A DNA stretch of 42,746 nt from positions 1-42,746 of the forward strand of contig LGRT01000015.1 of assembly GCA_001642945.1 (NCBI GenBank), given 5' to 3'. This DNA comes from Rhodobacteraceae bacterium SB2 (lineage in GTDB: Bacteria > Pseudomonadota > Alphaproteobacteria > Rhodobacterales > Rhodobacteraceae). The stretch's first letter is position 1. Each line of letters starts with the position of its first letter. The position numbers and the translations under genes were made by a program. Shown here in pieces: positions 1 through 7,154 of this stretch. Below the pieces are notes generated by a model, which worked only from the letters and a program-made list of their open reading frames with translations, was not told where the DNA came from and did no database searches.

Positions 1-8
1 ACCCGTAC

Positions 9-63
9 CAGAAACCTTATTAGAGAAACCAAAAATCAATGGACAAATATAGGGGACTAGACA
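9..63 (+). mobile_element. Tip of an insertion sequence (left copy)
   Basis: This 55-base stretch recurs in reverse complement at 42692-42746 with one mismatch (A at 56). Read outward from the element, the end begins TGTCTAGTCCCCTATATTTG. A TG start followed by a C-run and an AT-rich stretch resembles IS3-family ends, but no transposase is inside the window, so the family is only an inference. The tip directly abuts a recombinase gene fragment, which suggests insertion into that gene. The remainder of the element would lie to the left of the window. Confidence 0.6.
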
Positions 64-64
64 A

Positions 65-265
65 GGCTTTGTATTCCACTCCACCCGCAAGTGGTTCATC
101 ACCCAGTGCGAGCGCACAGGCACCCCTGAGCACTTCACCGCCTCGCTCGTCGGGCATGACTCTGCGCGCTCAGCCAATAAGCTCACCTACGGGCTGTACT
201 CCGCAGGTATCAGTGACGCGCAGAAGCGGGAGATCGTGGATGGGGTGAGGTTGCCAGCGAAGTAA
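65..265 (+). pseudogene. C-terminal fragment of a tyrosine recombinase/integrase
   Basis: An open frame of 66 codons ending at TAA 263-265 reads as the end of a phage/island-type tyrosine recombinase. It has an H-x-x-R box (HSTR), then LVGH, then a tyrosine context TYGLYS followed by a short hydrophilic tail. These match the catalytic HxxR, second His and Tyr nucleophile of the family. There is no start codon or N-terminal domain: the frame begins at the inner edge of the IS tip at 63. It is therefore a truncated remnant, presumably cut by the IS insertion. The 5' part is either outside the window or lost. It marks this end as a former integration site. Confidence 0.75.
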
Positions 266-1032
266 TAGGGATAGGTGCATTTGAAGTATTTAAAACTCTC
301 ACTCCACGCCTCTATTCGAGGTGTGGAGTAGATAAAAAGCAAATTTTTTATTGCGTGTAAAACTAAGTTAAACGTGACTGTTTATCCAATTAGGGCCAGG
401 AATAATTCAACAATTTATTTCCGATTAAAACTGTAGGGTTTGACATTTCTGACAAAAAAAGTCAGTAATTGTATCAACAGCCAGCCAGTGATTCTAGGCA
501 AGCCGAAAACCTAATACCCAAAAGGGAGTGGGTCGGTGAACGTTGTGTGTGAAAACTATAGAGAAATTGACTTTTATTCATATCGGAGCGCTTTGGTATC
601 ATCTGACTAGAGCCTTTCAGAGATAATTCATTTCGAATGGCTGTTAGATTTTTGGAACCTTGAAACTGCTCGGGCTCTGCTATGATGACAGTGGCCAATC
701 CAATATCTTCAAAGCTGGTGTAGACTTCACTTCCGGCAGTACTTGCAAGTATTAACGCCACTGTAAGCCGTAAGTCTTTTGATTAAGAAATTGAATGGAG
801 CATGGTATATCCTAATTTCTCTACCAACGGACACAGCTTACTTTTTTAACCTTGCCTTGCAAGCGGCTCCAGAGATGTTTTTTATTTATGTATTACGAAC
901 AGAAAGAACACTAGAATGCCCAAGTGGTTTGTTCCAAAATTCACCCGCAAATGAGCCGAGAGCGATTTGAAATTGTTTCCCAAACTTTGACTTGCTATGA
1001 AGTAATATTCCAATTGAAGAAAGTGGACCTCG
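266..1032. other. Gene-poor stretch after integrase remnant
   Basis: About 770 bases, AT-rich. It contains the hairpin at 301-329 and a minus-strand open frame at 474-761 (95 codons from GTG). The first residues of that frame (VALILASTAGSEVYTS) resemble a secretion signal, but the rest matches no family I know. The upstream frame is closed by a stop just before it, and no ribosome binding site is evident. I treat it as a possible decayed gene, not a supported CDS. Nothing else convincing is seen. Confidence 0.4.
301..329 (+). terminator. Stem-loop downstream of integrase remnant
   Basis: Arms ACTCCACGCCTC and GAGGTGTGGAGT pair over 12 positions (one C-A mismatch) around a 5-base loop. The hairpin lies 35 bases after the integrase stop and is followed, after about 16 bases, by a T-run. 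It could be the old integrase terminator or an attachment-site structure. The distance to the T-run makes a classic intrinsic terminator only moderately likely. Confidence 0.4.
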
Positions 1033-1728
1033 ATGAATGAGCCTCTTGTTTTTCTGCCAGGAATGATGTGCGATGCGCGCCTTTTTCTGCCCCAGATTGC
1101 CGCCTTTTCAAAGAAAGTTCCAATCCTCGTAATGCCGCTATATGGGCATGATACAATCGCCGGCTTGGCGCGCCATATTTTGCATCTAGCGCCCCCGAAA
1201 TTTTCCCTCGCAGGGCTTTCGATGGGTGGAATTGTGGCGATGGAAATCATGCGGCAGATGCCCCAAAGGGTGGTGCGCCTGGCCTTGATTGACACCAATC
1301 CAATGGCGGATGCAACAGATCGGGCGGCAATGCGCCAAAAGCAAATTAAACAAGTGCAGGCTGGAAAGCTGCGTTCGGTTATGCGGGATGAAATGAAGCC
1401 GAATTATTTAGCAAAAGGATCAGAAAGAGCGCGCATTCTCAAGTTATGTATGGATATGGCTGAGGCTTTAGGCCCGGCCGTGTTCACAGAACAGTCTATT
1501 GCCCTTCAGTATCGCAGAGATCAATGCGAAACCCTCAAGGCAATTAATGTTCCGACTGATATAATGTGTGGAGAGGATGACCGGCTTTGCCCCGTTTCTA
1601 GGCATGAATTCATGCATGATCTAATCGCGGGTTCGACCCTCTCCATTATCCCCGGCGCAGGCCATTTGCCAACGCTCGAACAGCCTAAAATTACAAACAG
1701 GATATTGGAAAAATGGCTGAGAATGTGA
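1033..1728 (+). CDS. Alpha/beta hydrolase
   Basis: A 231-residue protein of the alpha/beta hydrolase fold, probably a cytoplasmic esterase or lactonase. It shows an oxyanion-type LPGMM near residue 8, the nucleophile elbow GLSMGG with Ser near 63, a late acidic loop CGEDDRLCP, and the C-terminal GAGH that supplies the catalytic His. No signal peptide is present. Its last 16 bases overlap the next gene, so the two are probably translated together. Pairing with an RraA-like aldolase suggests a shared small catabolic step; the substrate cannot be told from sequence. The length is normal for compact members of the family. Confidence 0.85.
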   Translation: MNEPLVFLPGMMCDARLFLPQIAAFSKKVPILVMPLYGHDTIAGLARHILHLAPPKFSLAGLSMGGIVAMEIMRQMPQRVVRLALIDTNPMADATDRAAMRQKQIKQVQAGKLRSVMRDEMKPNYLAKGSERARILKLCMDMAEALGPAVFTEQSIALQYRRDQCETLKAINVPTDIMCGEDDRLCPVSRHEFMHDLIAGSTLSIIPGAGHLPTLEQPKITNRILEKWLRM

Positions 1729-2423
1729 TCCCCGCGGATTTACTTGCGCTGCTGCGGCAGGTGGATACACCAACAGTGTGCAATGCAATCGAAGTGGCGC
1801 AAGGAAAGCGCGGCTTTAATCGTTTCACGCGCGGCACAATGCAACATTCTAAACCCGGTGATCCCGCGATGGTGGGTTTTGCCAGAACTGCGAAAATTTC
1901 AGGCCTCTTGCCCGCCCGTGAACCAGCGGATGTTATCCGCGCACGGCGTATGGATTACTTCAGATCAATGGCCGCAGGACAAGGCCCAAGATTGGCTGTG
2001 ATAGAGGATATTGATTATCCTAATTGCATTGCCGGTTGGTGGGGTGAGATTCATGTGGCCGTGCATAAAGGGCTTGGGCAGGTAGGCGCTATAACCAATG
2101 GCGTGATGCGCGATTTAGACGTGATGGATGCGGGCTTTCCGGTTTTGGCTGGATCGATTGGTCCAAGCCATGGATTTGTTCATGTGGTTGAAATCGGGGG
2201 GCCTGTAATCCTCATGGGCATGCATATATCACAAGAGGAGTTGATGCATGCGGACAGGCACGGGGCGATCGTTATCCCAAACGAAATCATTGCGGATCTC
2301 AAACAAGCCATCGAAACAGTCATCGCAAACGAAGCGATAGTTCTAGGTCCTGCGCGCGCACCTGGCTTTGATATTGAGAGGCTTGAAAAAGTATGGGCTG
2401 AGTTCGAAGCCGCCAGAACCTAG
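1713..2423 (+). CDS. RraA-like protein (HMG/CHA aldolase-type family)
   Basis: A 236-residue member of the RraA-like family, which includes 4-hydroxy-4-methyl-2-oxoglutarate/4-carboxy-4-hydroxy-2-oxoadipate aldolases as well as RNase E inhibitors. The family signature is seen around residue 130: GAITNGVMRDLD, with the Arg-Asp pair that binds substrate and divalent metal in the aldolases, followed by a FPVLA stretch. It starts inside the preceding hydrolase gene (overlap 1713-1728), typical of translational coupling. The context favours a metabolic aldolase or decarboxylase role over RNase regulation. Family assignment is firm; the precise reaction is not. Confidence 0.82.
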   Translation: MAENVIPADLLALLRQVDTPTVCNAIEVAQGKRGFNRFTRGTMQHSKPGDPAMVGFARTAKISGLLPAREPADVIRARRMDYFRSMAAGQGPRLAVIEDIDYPNCIAGWWGEIHVAVHKGLGQVGAITNGVMRDLDVMDAGFPVLAGSIGPSHGFVHVVEIGGPVILMGMHISQEELMHADRHGAIVIPNEIIADLKQAIETVIANEAIVLGPARAPGFDIERLEKVWAEFEAART

Positions 2424-2672
2424 AATGTCGATGGCAGAGAGACGTGATTGGTTGGCGGCGAGAAATCACTTATTACAGTAGGGTCCCAGACTTGGCTTCG
2501 TTTCACATCTAGGGCCGCAGTTGCCATACGCTGCGTGCTGAACGAATATCGAGCTTCGTTGAGTTCGCCGTACAAAATAGTGAAGAGATCAGCAAACTTT
2601 AATGATCAGTTCTAGGCTAAAGATTGACCATTTATCGCAGGAATGCGACCCCCCATTTAAAAGAGAGGTAAA

Positions 2673-3212
2673 ATGTACCCATTTCTTCGGATGGCGAAAG
2701 AGCTGATAAAAACTAGCCTTGCGTCAAAATTAAAAGTAACTGACGTACATGTGTCACACCATATATGCTGGCCTTGGGATTTAGATACGTTCGCAGAGTT
2801 GAATAATGGTAGAACCCTAACGCTGTTTGACTTAGGTCGCTTCGGTCTCGCCCAACGCACTGGCGTGACGGATGTACTACGCAAGCATAAATGGGGTCTT
2901 ACGACAGCAGGGGCAAGCACTCGTTACCGCCACCGGATCAAAGTTTTTGAACGGATCGAAATGCGCAGCAAGCTGGTGTTTTGGGATGAGAGATTTCTTT
3001 ATATTGAACAAACTATGCTGAAAAAAGATGGTCGATGCGCGAACCATATACTTTTTCGGGGAGGGGTTGTTGATAAAAAAGGCCTCGTTTCGACCTTCAG
3101 GATTACCGAGGCATTGGGCTACTCGGGAGACGCGCCGCCCTGTCCAAGCTGGGTGTCAGAATGGATAGCACACGAGAGTAATCGGCCCTGGCCACCTTCA
3201 GTTGCAACTTAA
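2673..3212 (+). CDS. Acyl-CoA thioesterase-like hotdog protein
   Basis: A 179-residue protein resembling the 4HBT_2/THEM6-like single-hotdog thioesterases found in many Roseobacters. Seen in sequence: an N-terminal basic/hydrophobic segment (MYPFLRMAKEL), then a DxDTFAELNNGR stretch matching the hotdog helix with its conserved Asp and Asn-Asn-Gly turn, then a beta-rich remainder. The start is supported by AGAGAGG seven bases upstream. The gene stands alone, 249 bases after the RraA-like gene and followed by a gene-poor tract. Hydrolysis of an acyl-CoA is inferred from the fold; the acyl group is unknown. Confidence 0.75.
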   Translation: MYPFLRMAKELIKTSLASKLKVTDVHVSHHICWPWDLDTFAELNNGRTLTLFDLGRFGLAQRTGVTDVLRKHKWGLTTAGASTRYRHRIKVFERIEMRSKLVFWDERFLYIEQTMLKKDGRCANHILFRGGVVDKKGLVSTFRITEALGYSGDAPPCPSWVSEWIAHESNRPWPPSVAT

Positions 3213-3773
3213 TCAGCCTCACTGTTTCCTCAGCGGGGGCTTTTAAAATTTTGCGTCGGGTATGGTGGGCAGGTGCATAAAGAGTTTACGATGTCTTACC
3301 GCCTCGGTGTTTCAAGGATGATACTCGGATAACCGTAACCCCATGTGAAAATGCGTACGGCAATCTACCCGTCACACCCGAGCCCCGTATAGCTGTGTTT
3401 TGAGCTTCACTGCTACTTACCCTCGGGTGATAATATTCACCCCAAGAAGTACACATGAGCGTGTTTCAGTGTGTAAAATGCCACCATATGCACCCGTAAT
3501 GCCTGATAATACAGTCTATATGGACATTACGAGGGTGCTTAGAGTATTCGCTAGGGGGGGGGCTTGGCGCGGTACAACCCTAAACCAAGCCCACACGAAA
3601 AGCTCACGGTATCGTCATATCATTGGTGCCACTGTATCACAGGGTGTCATAAACGCTTATTATCAATTGCCTAATGCGATACCGCGCTTGGATTAAGCTG
3701 TATCAAACAGTGTCTTTAAGAATGAACTGTATCGTGTTGCTGTTCTGCTAAAACTAAACACCCTTTGGAATTT

Positions 3774-3806
3774 ATGATGGTAACAAGAAAAGGAGATTAC
3801 CATCAT
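3774..3806 (+). promoter_or_regulatory. Hairpin displaying a ribosome binding site and masking a start codon
   Basis: Perfect 10-base arms ATGATGGTAA (3774-3783) and TTACCATCAT (3797-3806) enclose a 13-base loop containing AGGAG (3791-3795). The second arm includes the first two bases of the ATG at 3805, which lies nine bases from AGGAG. In RNA the Shine-Dalgarno sequence would sit in the loop and the initiator codon at the stem base, a layout typical of translational control. Because the repeat is perfect, the same fold exists on the opposite strand; direction is inferred from AGGAG. Confidence 0.4.
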
Positions 3807-3981
3807 GCGTAACGCCATCCATGCTGCTTGCAGTTGCGGGCAGTATCTGTCGTCTTGCCCCGGTTCGGCTGTTAAAGCAGCGCTGGGGTTGCCCGAGGGG
3901 CGGATGTTCATCCGCACTTTATCTGTAGCATCTTTGCTGCGCAGGGGTTTCTGGCTCATCTTCCTTTCATCAGAGTATTGA
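3805..3981 (+). CDS. Hypothetical small Cys-containing protein
   Basis: A 58-codon frame starts at the ATG placed nine bases after AGGAG. The peptide begins MRNAIHAACSCGQYLSSCPG, has three cysteines in the first 18 residues and a hydrophobic C-terminal segment (GFWLIFLSS). I do not recognise it. The only support is the good ribosome binding site and the hairpin around it. It could be a leader peptide, a small membrane protein, or chance. An overlapping minus-strand frame covers the same bases, so coding status is uncertain. Confidence 0.25.
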   Translation: MRNAIHAACSCGQYLSSCPGSAVKAALGLPEGRMFIRTLSVASLLRRGFWLIFLSSEY

Positions 3982-4145
3982 TGCACCATAAATTCTGTTT
4001 GCTTAAAGCAAGATTTCCACCCCAAAAGAGCGGGCGTTGGACACAGCGCCCTCAAAAGATTAGGAAGGCGAGCTGCACTATGCCTCTCAAAACGCATATT
4101 TTCAAAGCTGGAAATTTGAAATCGAGAACGAAGCGTGCGTAAGGT

Positions 4146-4841
4146 TTAGTTGTTTCGAAAATGATAAGGTTTAAGGCCCGATTGAAACCAATTTAAAAAA
4201 CTAATAATCGAATAAACCGGTTTTCTCGTGGCTTTGGCTATATCATGCGCATAGGGCGCTAAGTTGGTGCATTCTAATACGATTGCTCCAATCATGGGTC
4301 CAGAACTTACAAGCCGTTCGGCGCTGAGACAAACGTCTTTTCTGCATGCGTCTATATCAATGTCATTTTTATTATTGAATATCATTTCGGCAAACACACT
4401 GTTTCGGGGAAGCCCGGTAATCGCCGTATTGGCACGCGCGCCACAGGCCACCAAATGTTCTGGGGTGAGATTTTTTTCTGAAATTGTTAAAACGCCTGCC
4501 TCTTGCCCAGCGGGTAACATGGCTTCGATCATGGGAAGCTGCATCAAAGGCGAACTGGCGAAGGGTACGCCCAACGCGTCTTTCAACTCAGTTTGCATCA
4601 AACCCAAAAAGCCACAAGATGTGGTTAATCCCGAACAGCCCTGCAAAATCAGCTGATGGCCTGCCTTTATAAACTCGGGCAGTAAAAGGCGGGGGTCATC
4701 TTCGATCACCTGGCTTGCAGAGGCGCCGTGGACCACGCGCATATGCACAGGAAAATCCCAGGTCTCTTTATGCCCGATATCCCCCAGCACGCGGGGAAAT
4801 TTTGTATCCAGCATAAGAATGCCGATCGCTGCCTTGCCCAT
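4146..4841 (-). CDS. Aspartate/glutamate racemase family protein
   Basis: A 231-residue cytoplasmic protein of the Asp/Glu/hydantoin racemase superfamily. Two cysteine motifs are visible in the expected halves: TTSCGF near residue 70 and LECTN near 190; the family uses such a Cys pair for proton abstraction and return at C-alpha. It starts 11 bases after the LysR stop with AGGGAGG in the gap, so it is co-transcribed with the regulator. Beside an FAD amino-acid oxidase it may interconvert enantiomers of an amino acid or a related acid. Maleate isomerase- or hydantoin racemase-type activities are alternatives. Confidence 0.82.
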   Translation of the reverse strand: MGKAAIGILMLDTKFPRVLGDIGHKETWDFPVHMRVVHGASASQVIEDDPRLLLPEFIKAGHQLILQGCSGLTTSCGFLGLMQTELKDALGVPFASSPLMQLPMIEAMLPAGQEAGVLTISEKNLTPEHLVACGARANTAITGLPRNSVFAEMIFNNKNDIDIDACRKDVCLSAERLVSSGPMIGAIVLECTNLAPYAHDIAKATRKPVYSIISFLNWFQSGLKPYHFRNN

Positions 4842-4852
4842 CTATCGCCTCC

Positions 4853-5770
4853 CTATAACCGCGTAATGACGTGCTTTCCTGCGCTATAGGGCTGAAGCCT
4901 CTCTAACAGCAGTTCCAAAAATTCCTTGCCCACCTGTGACAAGGGCCGCGTTGCCGAGGTAATCACCGCCATCTCCATTTCTATGAGGGGATCAAAACGG
5001 CGCGTTACAAAGCGATCATCGGCGTCAAACTCTAACCCAAAGCGATCCACAAGCGCGATCGCCATATCTTCTTTCACAAAGGCTAGTAAATTCTTGAACA
5101 AATGGGAATGTATGCGCGCATTCAACGCAATGCCAGCGGCGTCAAAGGCGTCTTTCAGGCGCCGCTGAGAAATATGGTCAGGCCCCATAATGACGAAGGG
5201 TTCATTTTGCAAAATCTGAGGGTTAAGGACATGATGCTGCGTCAGAGGGTTGTTTTGATGCAGCGCAATACGGGTTTCGACGCGCAGCGGATATATATTC
5301 AACGCGTCGTAAAGCAGAGGCATTTCACAAATTCCAATTTCAAAAAGCCCCGAAATGATCCACTCTTGAATTTTTGTACTGTATTGCGACTGAAACGAGA
5401 TATTTATCTCAGGCTTGTCATGTGCAAATTCCGCAATAAGCTTAGGAATAAAGCCAAAGGACATAGAATGTTGAGAGGCCACCTGCAGATGGCCGATTTG
5501 TTTGTTTTGCAGATCAACAACCGTTTGTGCAACGTGATCAAGCCCGCGCACCACTGTTTCGATCTCACGATACATCAGTTGGGCTTCTGGAGTTGGTATC
5601 AAGCGGCCATGCATACGTTCAAAAAGAGCAAAGCCAGTTTGGCGCTCTAACTCGGATAAAAGATTTGAAATGCCCGGTTGCGAAATCCCCAAAGCTTCTG
5701 CCGCGCCGGTAACCGTGCCGCTTTCAACGGTTGCATGAAATGCTTGTAATTGTCTGAATCTAAGTCTCAT
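4853..5770 (-). CDS. LysR-family transcriptional regulator
   Basis: A 305-residue LysR regulator. An N-terminal winged helix-turn-helix (residues about 1-60) contains ESGTVTGAAEALGISQPGIS and a LLSELERQTGFALFER wing. The periplasmic-binding-protein-like effector domain follows from about residue 90. It is transcribed away from the FAD oxidase/TRAP genes across a 100-base gap that contains an inverted repeat suited to LysR binding (5778-5806). It therefore very likely controls the divergent oxidase/TRAP genes and its own operon with the racemase. The inducer is presumably the transported compound or a product of it. Confidence 0.93.
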   Translation of the reverse strand: MRLRFRQLQAFHATVESGTVTGAAEALGISQPGISNLLSELERQTGFALFERMHGRLIPTPEAQLMYREIETVVRGLDHVAQTVVDLQNKQIGHLQVASQHSMSFGFIPKLIAEFAHDKPEINISFQSQYSTKIQEWIISGLFEIGICEMPLLYDALNIYPLRVETRIALHQNNPLTQHHVLNPQILQNEPFVIMGPDHISQRRLKDAFDAAGIALNARIHSHLFKNLLAFVKEDMAIALVDRFGLEFDADDRFVTRRFDPLIEMEMAVITSATRPLSQVGKEFLELLLERLQPYSAGKHVITRL

Positions 5771-5777
5771 AATCTCT

Positions 5778-5806
5778 TGGTATCATTTTTTATGATGTAG
5801 ATACCA
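5778..5806. promoter_or_regulatory. Candidate LysR operator
   Basis: TGGTATC (5778-5784) and GATACCA (5800-5806) are perfect inverted arms 15 bases apart. Between them a second dyad ATCAT/ATGAT (5782-5786, 5792-5796) is nested. LysR proteins bind interrupted dyads in divergent promoter regions, and this is the only strong dyad in the gap between the LysR and oxidase genes. It lies eight bases from the LysR start codon, so binding there should repress that gene. Confidence 0.5.
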
Positions 5807-5872
5807 CAATTTTATATTTGAAGTGATGCCTCTCTCATGCCACTCTGTAGCGGCAAGCGTGGATATTCTAGA

Positions 5873-7123
5873 ATGAAATCTCAACATATTATTGTGATAG
5901 GGGCAGGGATTGTCGGAGCGTCCTCGGCGATCTGGCTTCGGCGCGCTGGGTTTGAGGTAACGCTTCTCGATAAGGGGCGTCCGGGAATGGGGGCCTCATA
6001 TGGCAATGGCTGTATCTTGGCGAACTCATCGGTGGTGCCCGTGACCGGACCCGGCTTGGTACGTAAAAGCCCAACTTACCTTGCTGATCCAAATTTTCCA
6101 CTGTTTATGCGTTGGAGCTATGTGCCCAAACTGCTGCCTTGGTTGATCAAATATTTATCTTTTGCCAATGAAAGCGATACGCGCCGTATCAGCCAAGGTC
6201 TCACCACGATCGTTGGTGACAGCCTTGAACAGCACAAAGCGCTGACCGCGCAAACCAAGGCCGCAAAATGGGTGCAATCCAGCAATTACAGTTTTGCTTA
6301 TGCGGATCGCGCCGCGTTTAATGCGGATGCGTTTGGCTGGCAGCTGAGAAAGGAAGCTGGATTTATCCCTGACTTGATTGAAGGCCGTGCCGTCCAAGAA
6401 GAAGAGCCGATCCTTGGATTTGGCACGCAATTATTAGCGGTTCTCAAAGGGCATGGCTTTATCCTCAACCCCGGCTCTTATGTGCAAGATCTTGTTTGCG
6501 TTCTAAAAGAATTGGGCGGCAAGTTTATTCAAGCTGAGGTACAAGATTTTGATTTAAGCGGTGGTAAAATCAGCGCTGTAGATACAAATATCGGGCGGAT
6601 GCATTGCGATAAAGCCATTGTGTCCTCGGGCATTTGGTCAAAACCTCTGATGCAAAAGCTGGGATTACACGTACCCCTAGAAGCAGAGCGTGGCTATCAC
6701 ATTGTTTTTGAACAGCCCAGCCAAAAGCCTAATAACCCGATGATGCTTGCAGCCGGAAAATTTGTGGCCACTGCTATGGATCAAGGGCTGCGCTGCGCCG
6801 GTATCGTCGAATTTGGGGGCCTCAGCGAAAAAAAATCAAAGGCCCCTCTGCAACTTCTGCGCCGCAAGGTGCAAGAGGTTTTTCCAAAACTCAGTTTTGC
6901 GTCTGAGCAAGAGTGGCTGGGGTACCGGCCCGCCCCCACGGACAGTCTGCCCTATATAGGAGAGCTTTCAGCCTCTGGCGTTTTTACAGCGTTTGGCCAT
7001 CATCATATTGGATTGACAGGCGGCCCCAAAACGGGTCGTCTGGTGGCTGATATGATTGCTGGACATCATCCCAATACCGATATTCGCCCCTTTGATCCAA
7101 TGCGCTTCAAGCGGGGCAAATAA
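5873..7123 (+). CDS. FAD-dependent amino-acid oxidase/dehydrogenase (DAO/DadA-like)
   Basis: A 416-residue member of the DAO family. The FAD-binding Rossmann motif is at the very N-terminus (VIGAGIVGASSA, residues 6-17, with the Asp of LLDK closing the ADP site). The C-terminal GYRPAPTDSLPYIG and GHHHIGLTGGPKTG are characteristic of D-amino-acid dehydrogenases. I chose ATG 5873, not the upstream ATG at 5837, because the dinucleotide fold starts immediately after it. It is the first gene of a plus-strand run followed 31 bases later by a TRAP binding protein. It likely oxidatively deaminates the imported compound; D-amino acid or N-substituted amino acid are both possible. Confidence 0.85.
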   Translation: MKSQHIIVIGAGIVGASSAIWLRRAGFEVTLLDKGRPGMGASYGNGCILANSSVVPVTGPGLVRKSPTYLADPNFPLFMRWSYVPKLLPWLIKYLSFANESDTRRISQGLTTIVGDSLEQHKALTAQTKAAKWVQSSNYSFAYADRAAFNADAFGWQLRKEAGFIPDLIEGRAVQEEEPILGFGTQLLAVLKGHGFILNPGSYVQDLVCVLKELGGKFIQAEVQDFDLSGGKISAVDTNIGRMHCDKAIVSSGIWSKPLMQKLGLHVPLEAERGYHIVFEQPSQKPNNPMMLAAGKFVATAMDQGLRCAGIVEFGGLSEKKSKAPLQLLRRKVQEVFPKLSFASEQEWLGYRPAPTDSLPYIGELSASGVFTAFGHHHIGLTGGPKTGRLVADMIAGHHPNTDIRPFDPMRFKRGK

Positions 7124-7154
7124 CCAAGACCATTAACAACCAAGGGAGAAAACA

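Larger units (their letters stand above)
3213..4145. other. Gene-poor accessory stretch with hairpins and a G9 tract
   Basis: About 930 bases without a recognised gene. An open frame at 3400-3696 (98 codons from TTG) contains a run of nine G at 3554-3562; its product matches nothing I know and its start is weak. A minus-strand frame at 3693-4097 is likewise unrecognised. The notable elements are a perfect 10-base inverted repeat around a ribosome binding site (3774-3806), the small ORF it precedes, and a short hairpin GCGGATG-TT-CATCCGC at 3900-3915. Base composition and lack of family matches suggest decayed or noncoding DNA. Confidence 0.45.

Noticed and set aside
2641-3212. Thioesterase as part of the hydrolase/RraA operon
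   Set aside because: A gap of 249 bases with its own ribosome site and no shared function argue for a separate unit.
3400-3696. A 98-codon plus-strand frame
   Set aside because: Starts at TTG without ribosome site, contains a G9 run, and has no family resemblance; more likely decayed or noncoding DNA.
3693-4097. A 134-codon minus-strand open frame
   Set aside because: No recognisable domain, no good ribosome site at its first ATG, and its lower part is complementary to a hairpin-plus-AGGAG structure on the plus strand. It is kept only as an alternative to the small plus-strand ORF.
5102-5650. A 182-codon plus-strand frame
   Set aside because: Antisense shadow of the LysR gene, which has a clear helix-turn-helix and effector domain.
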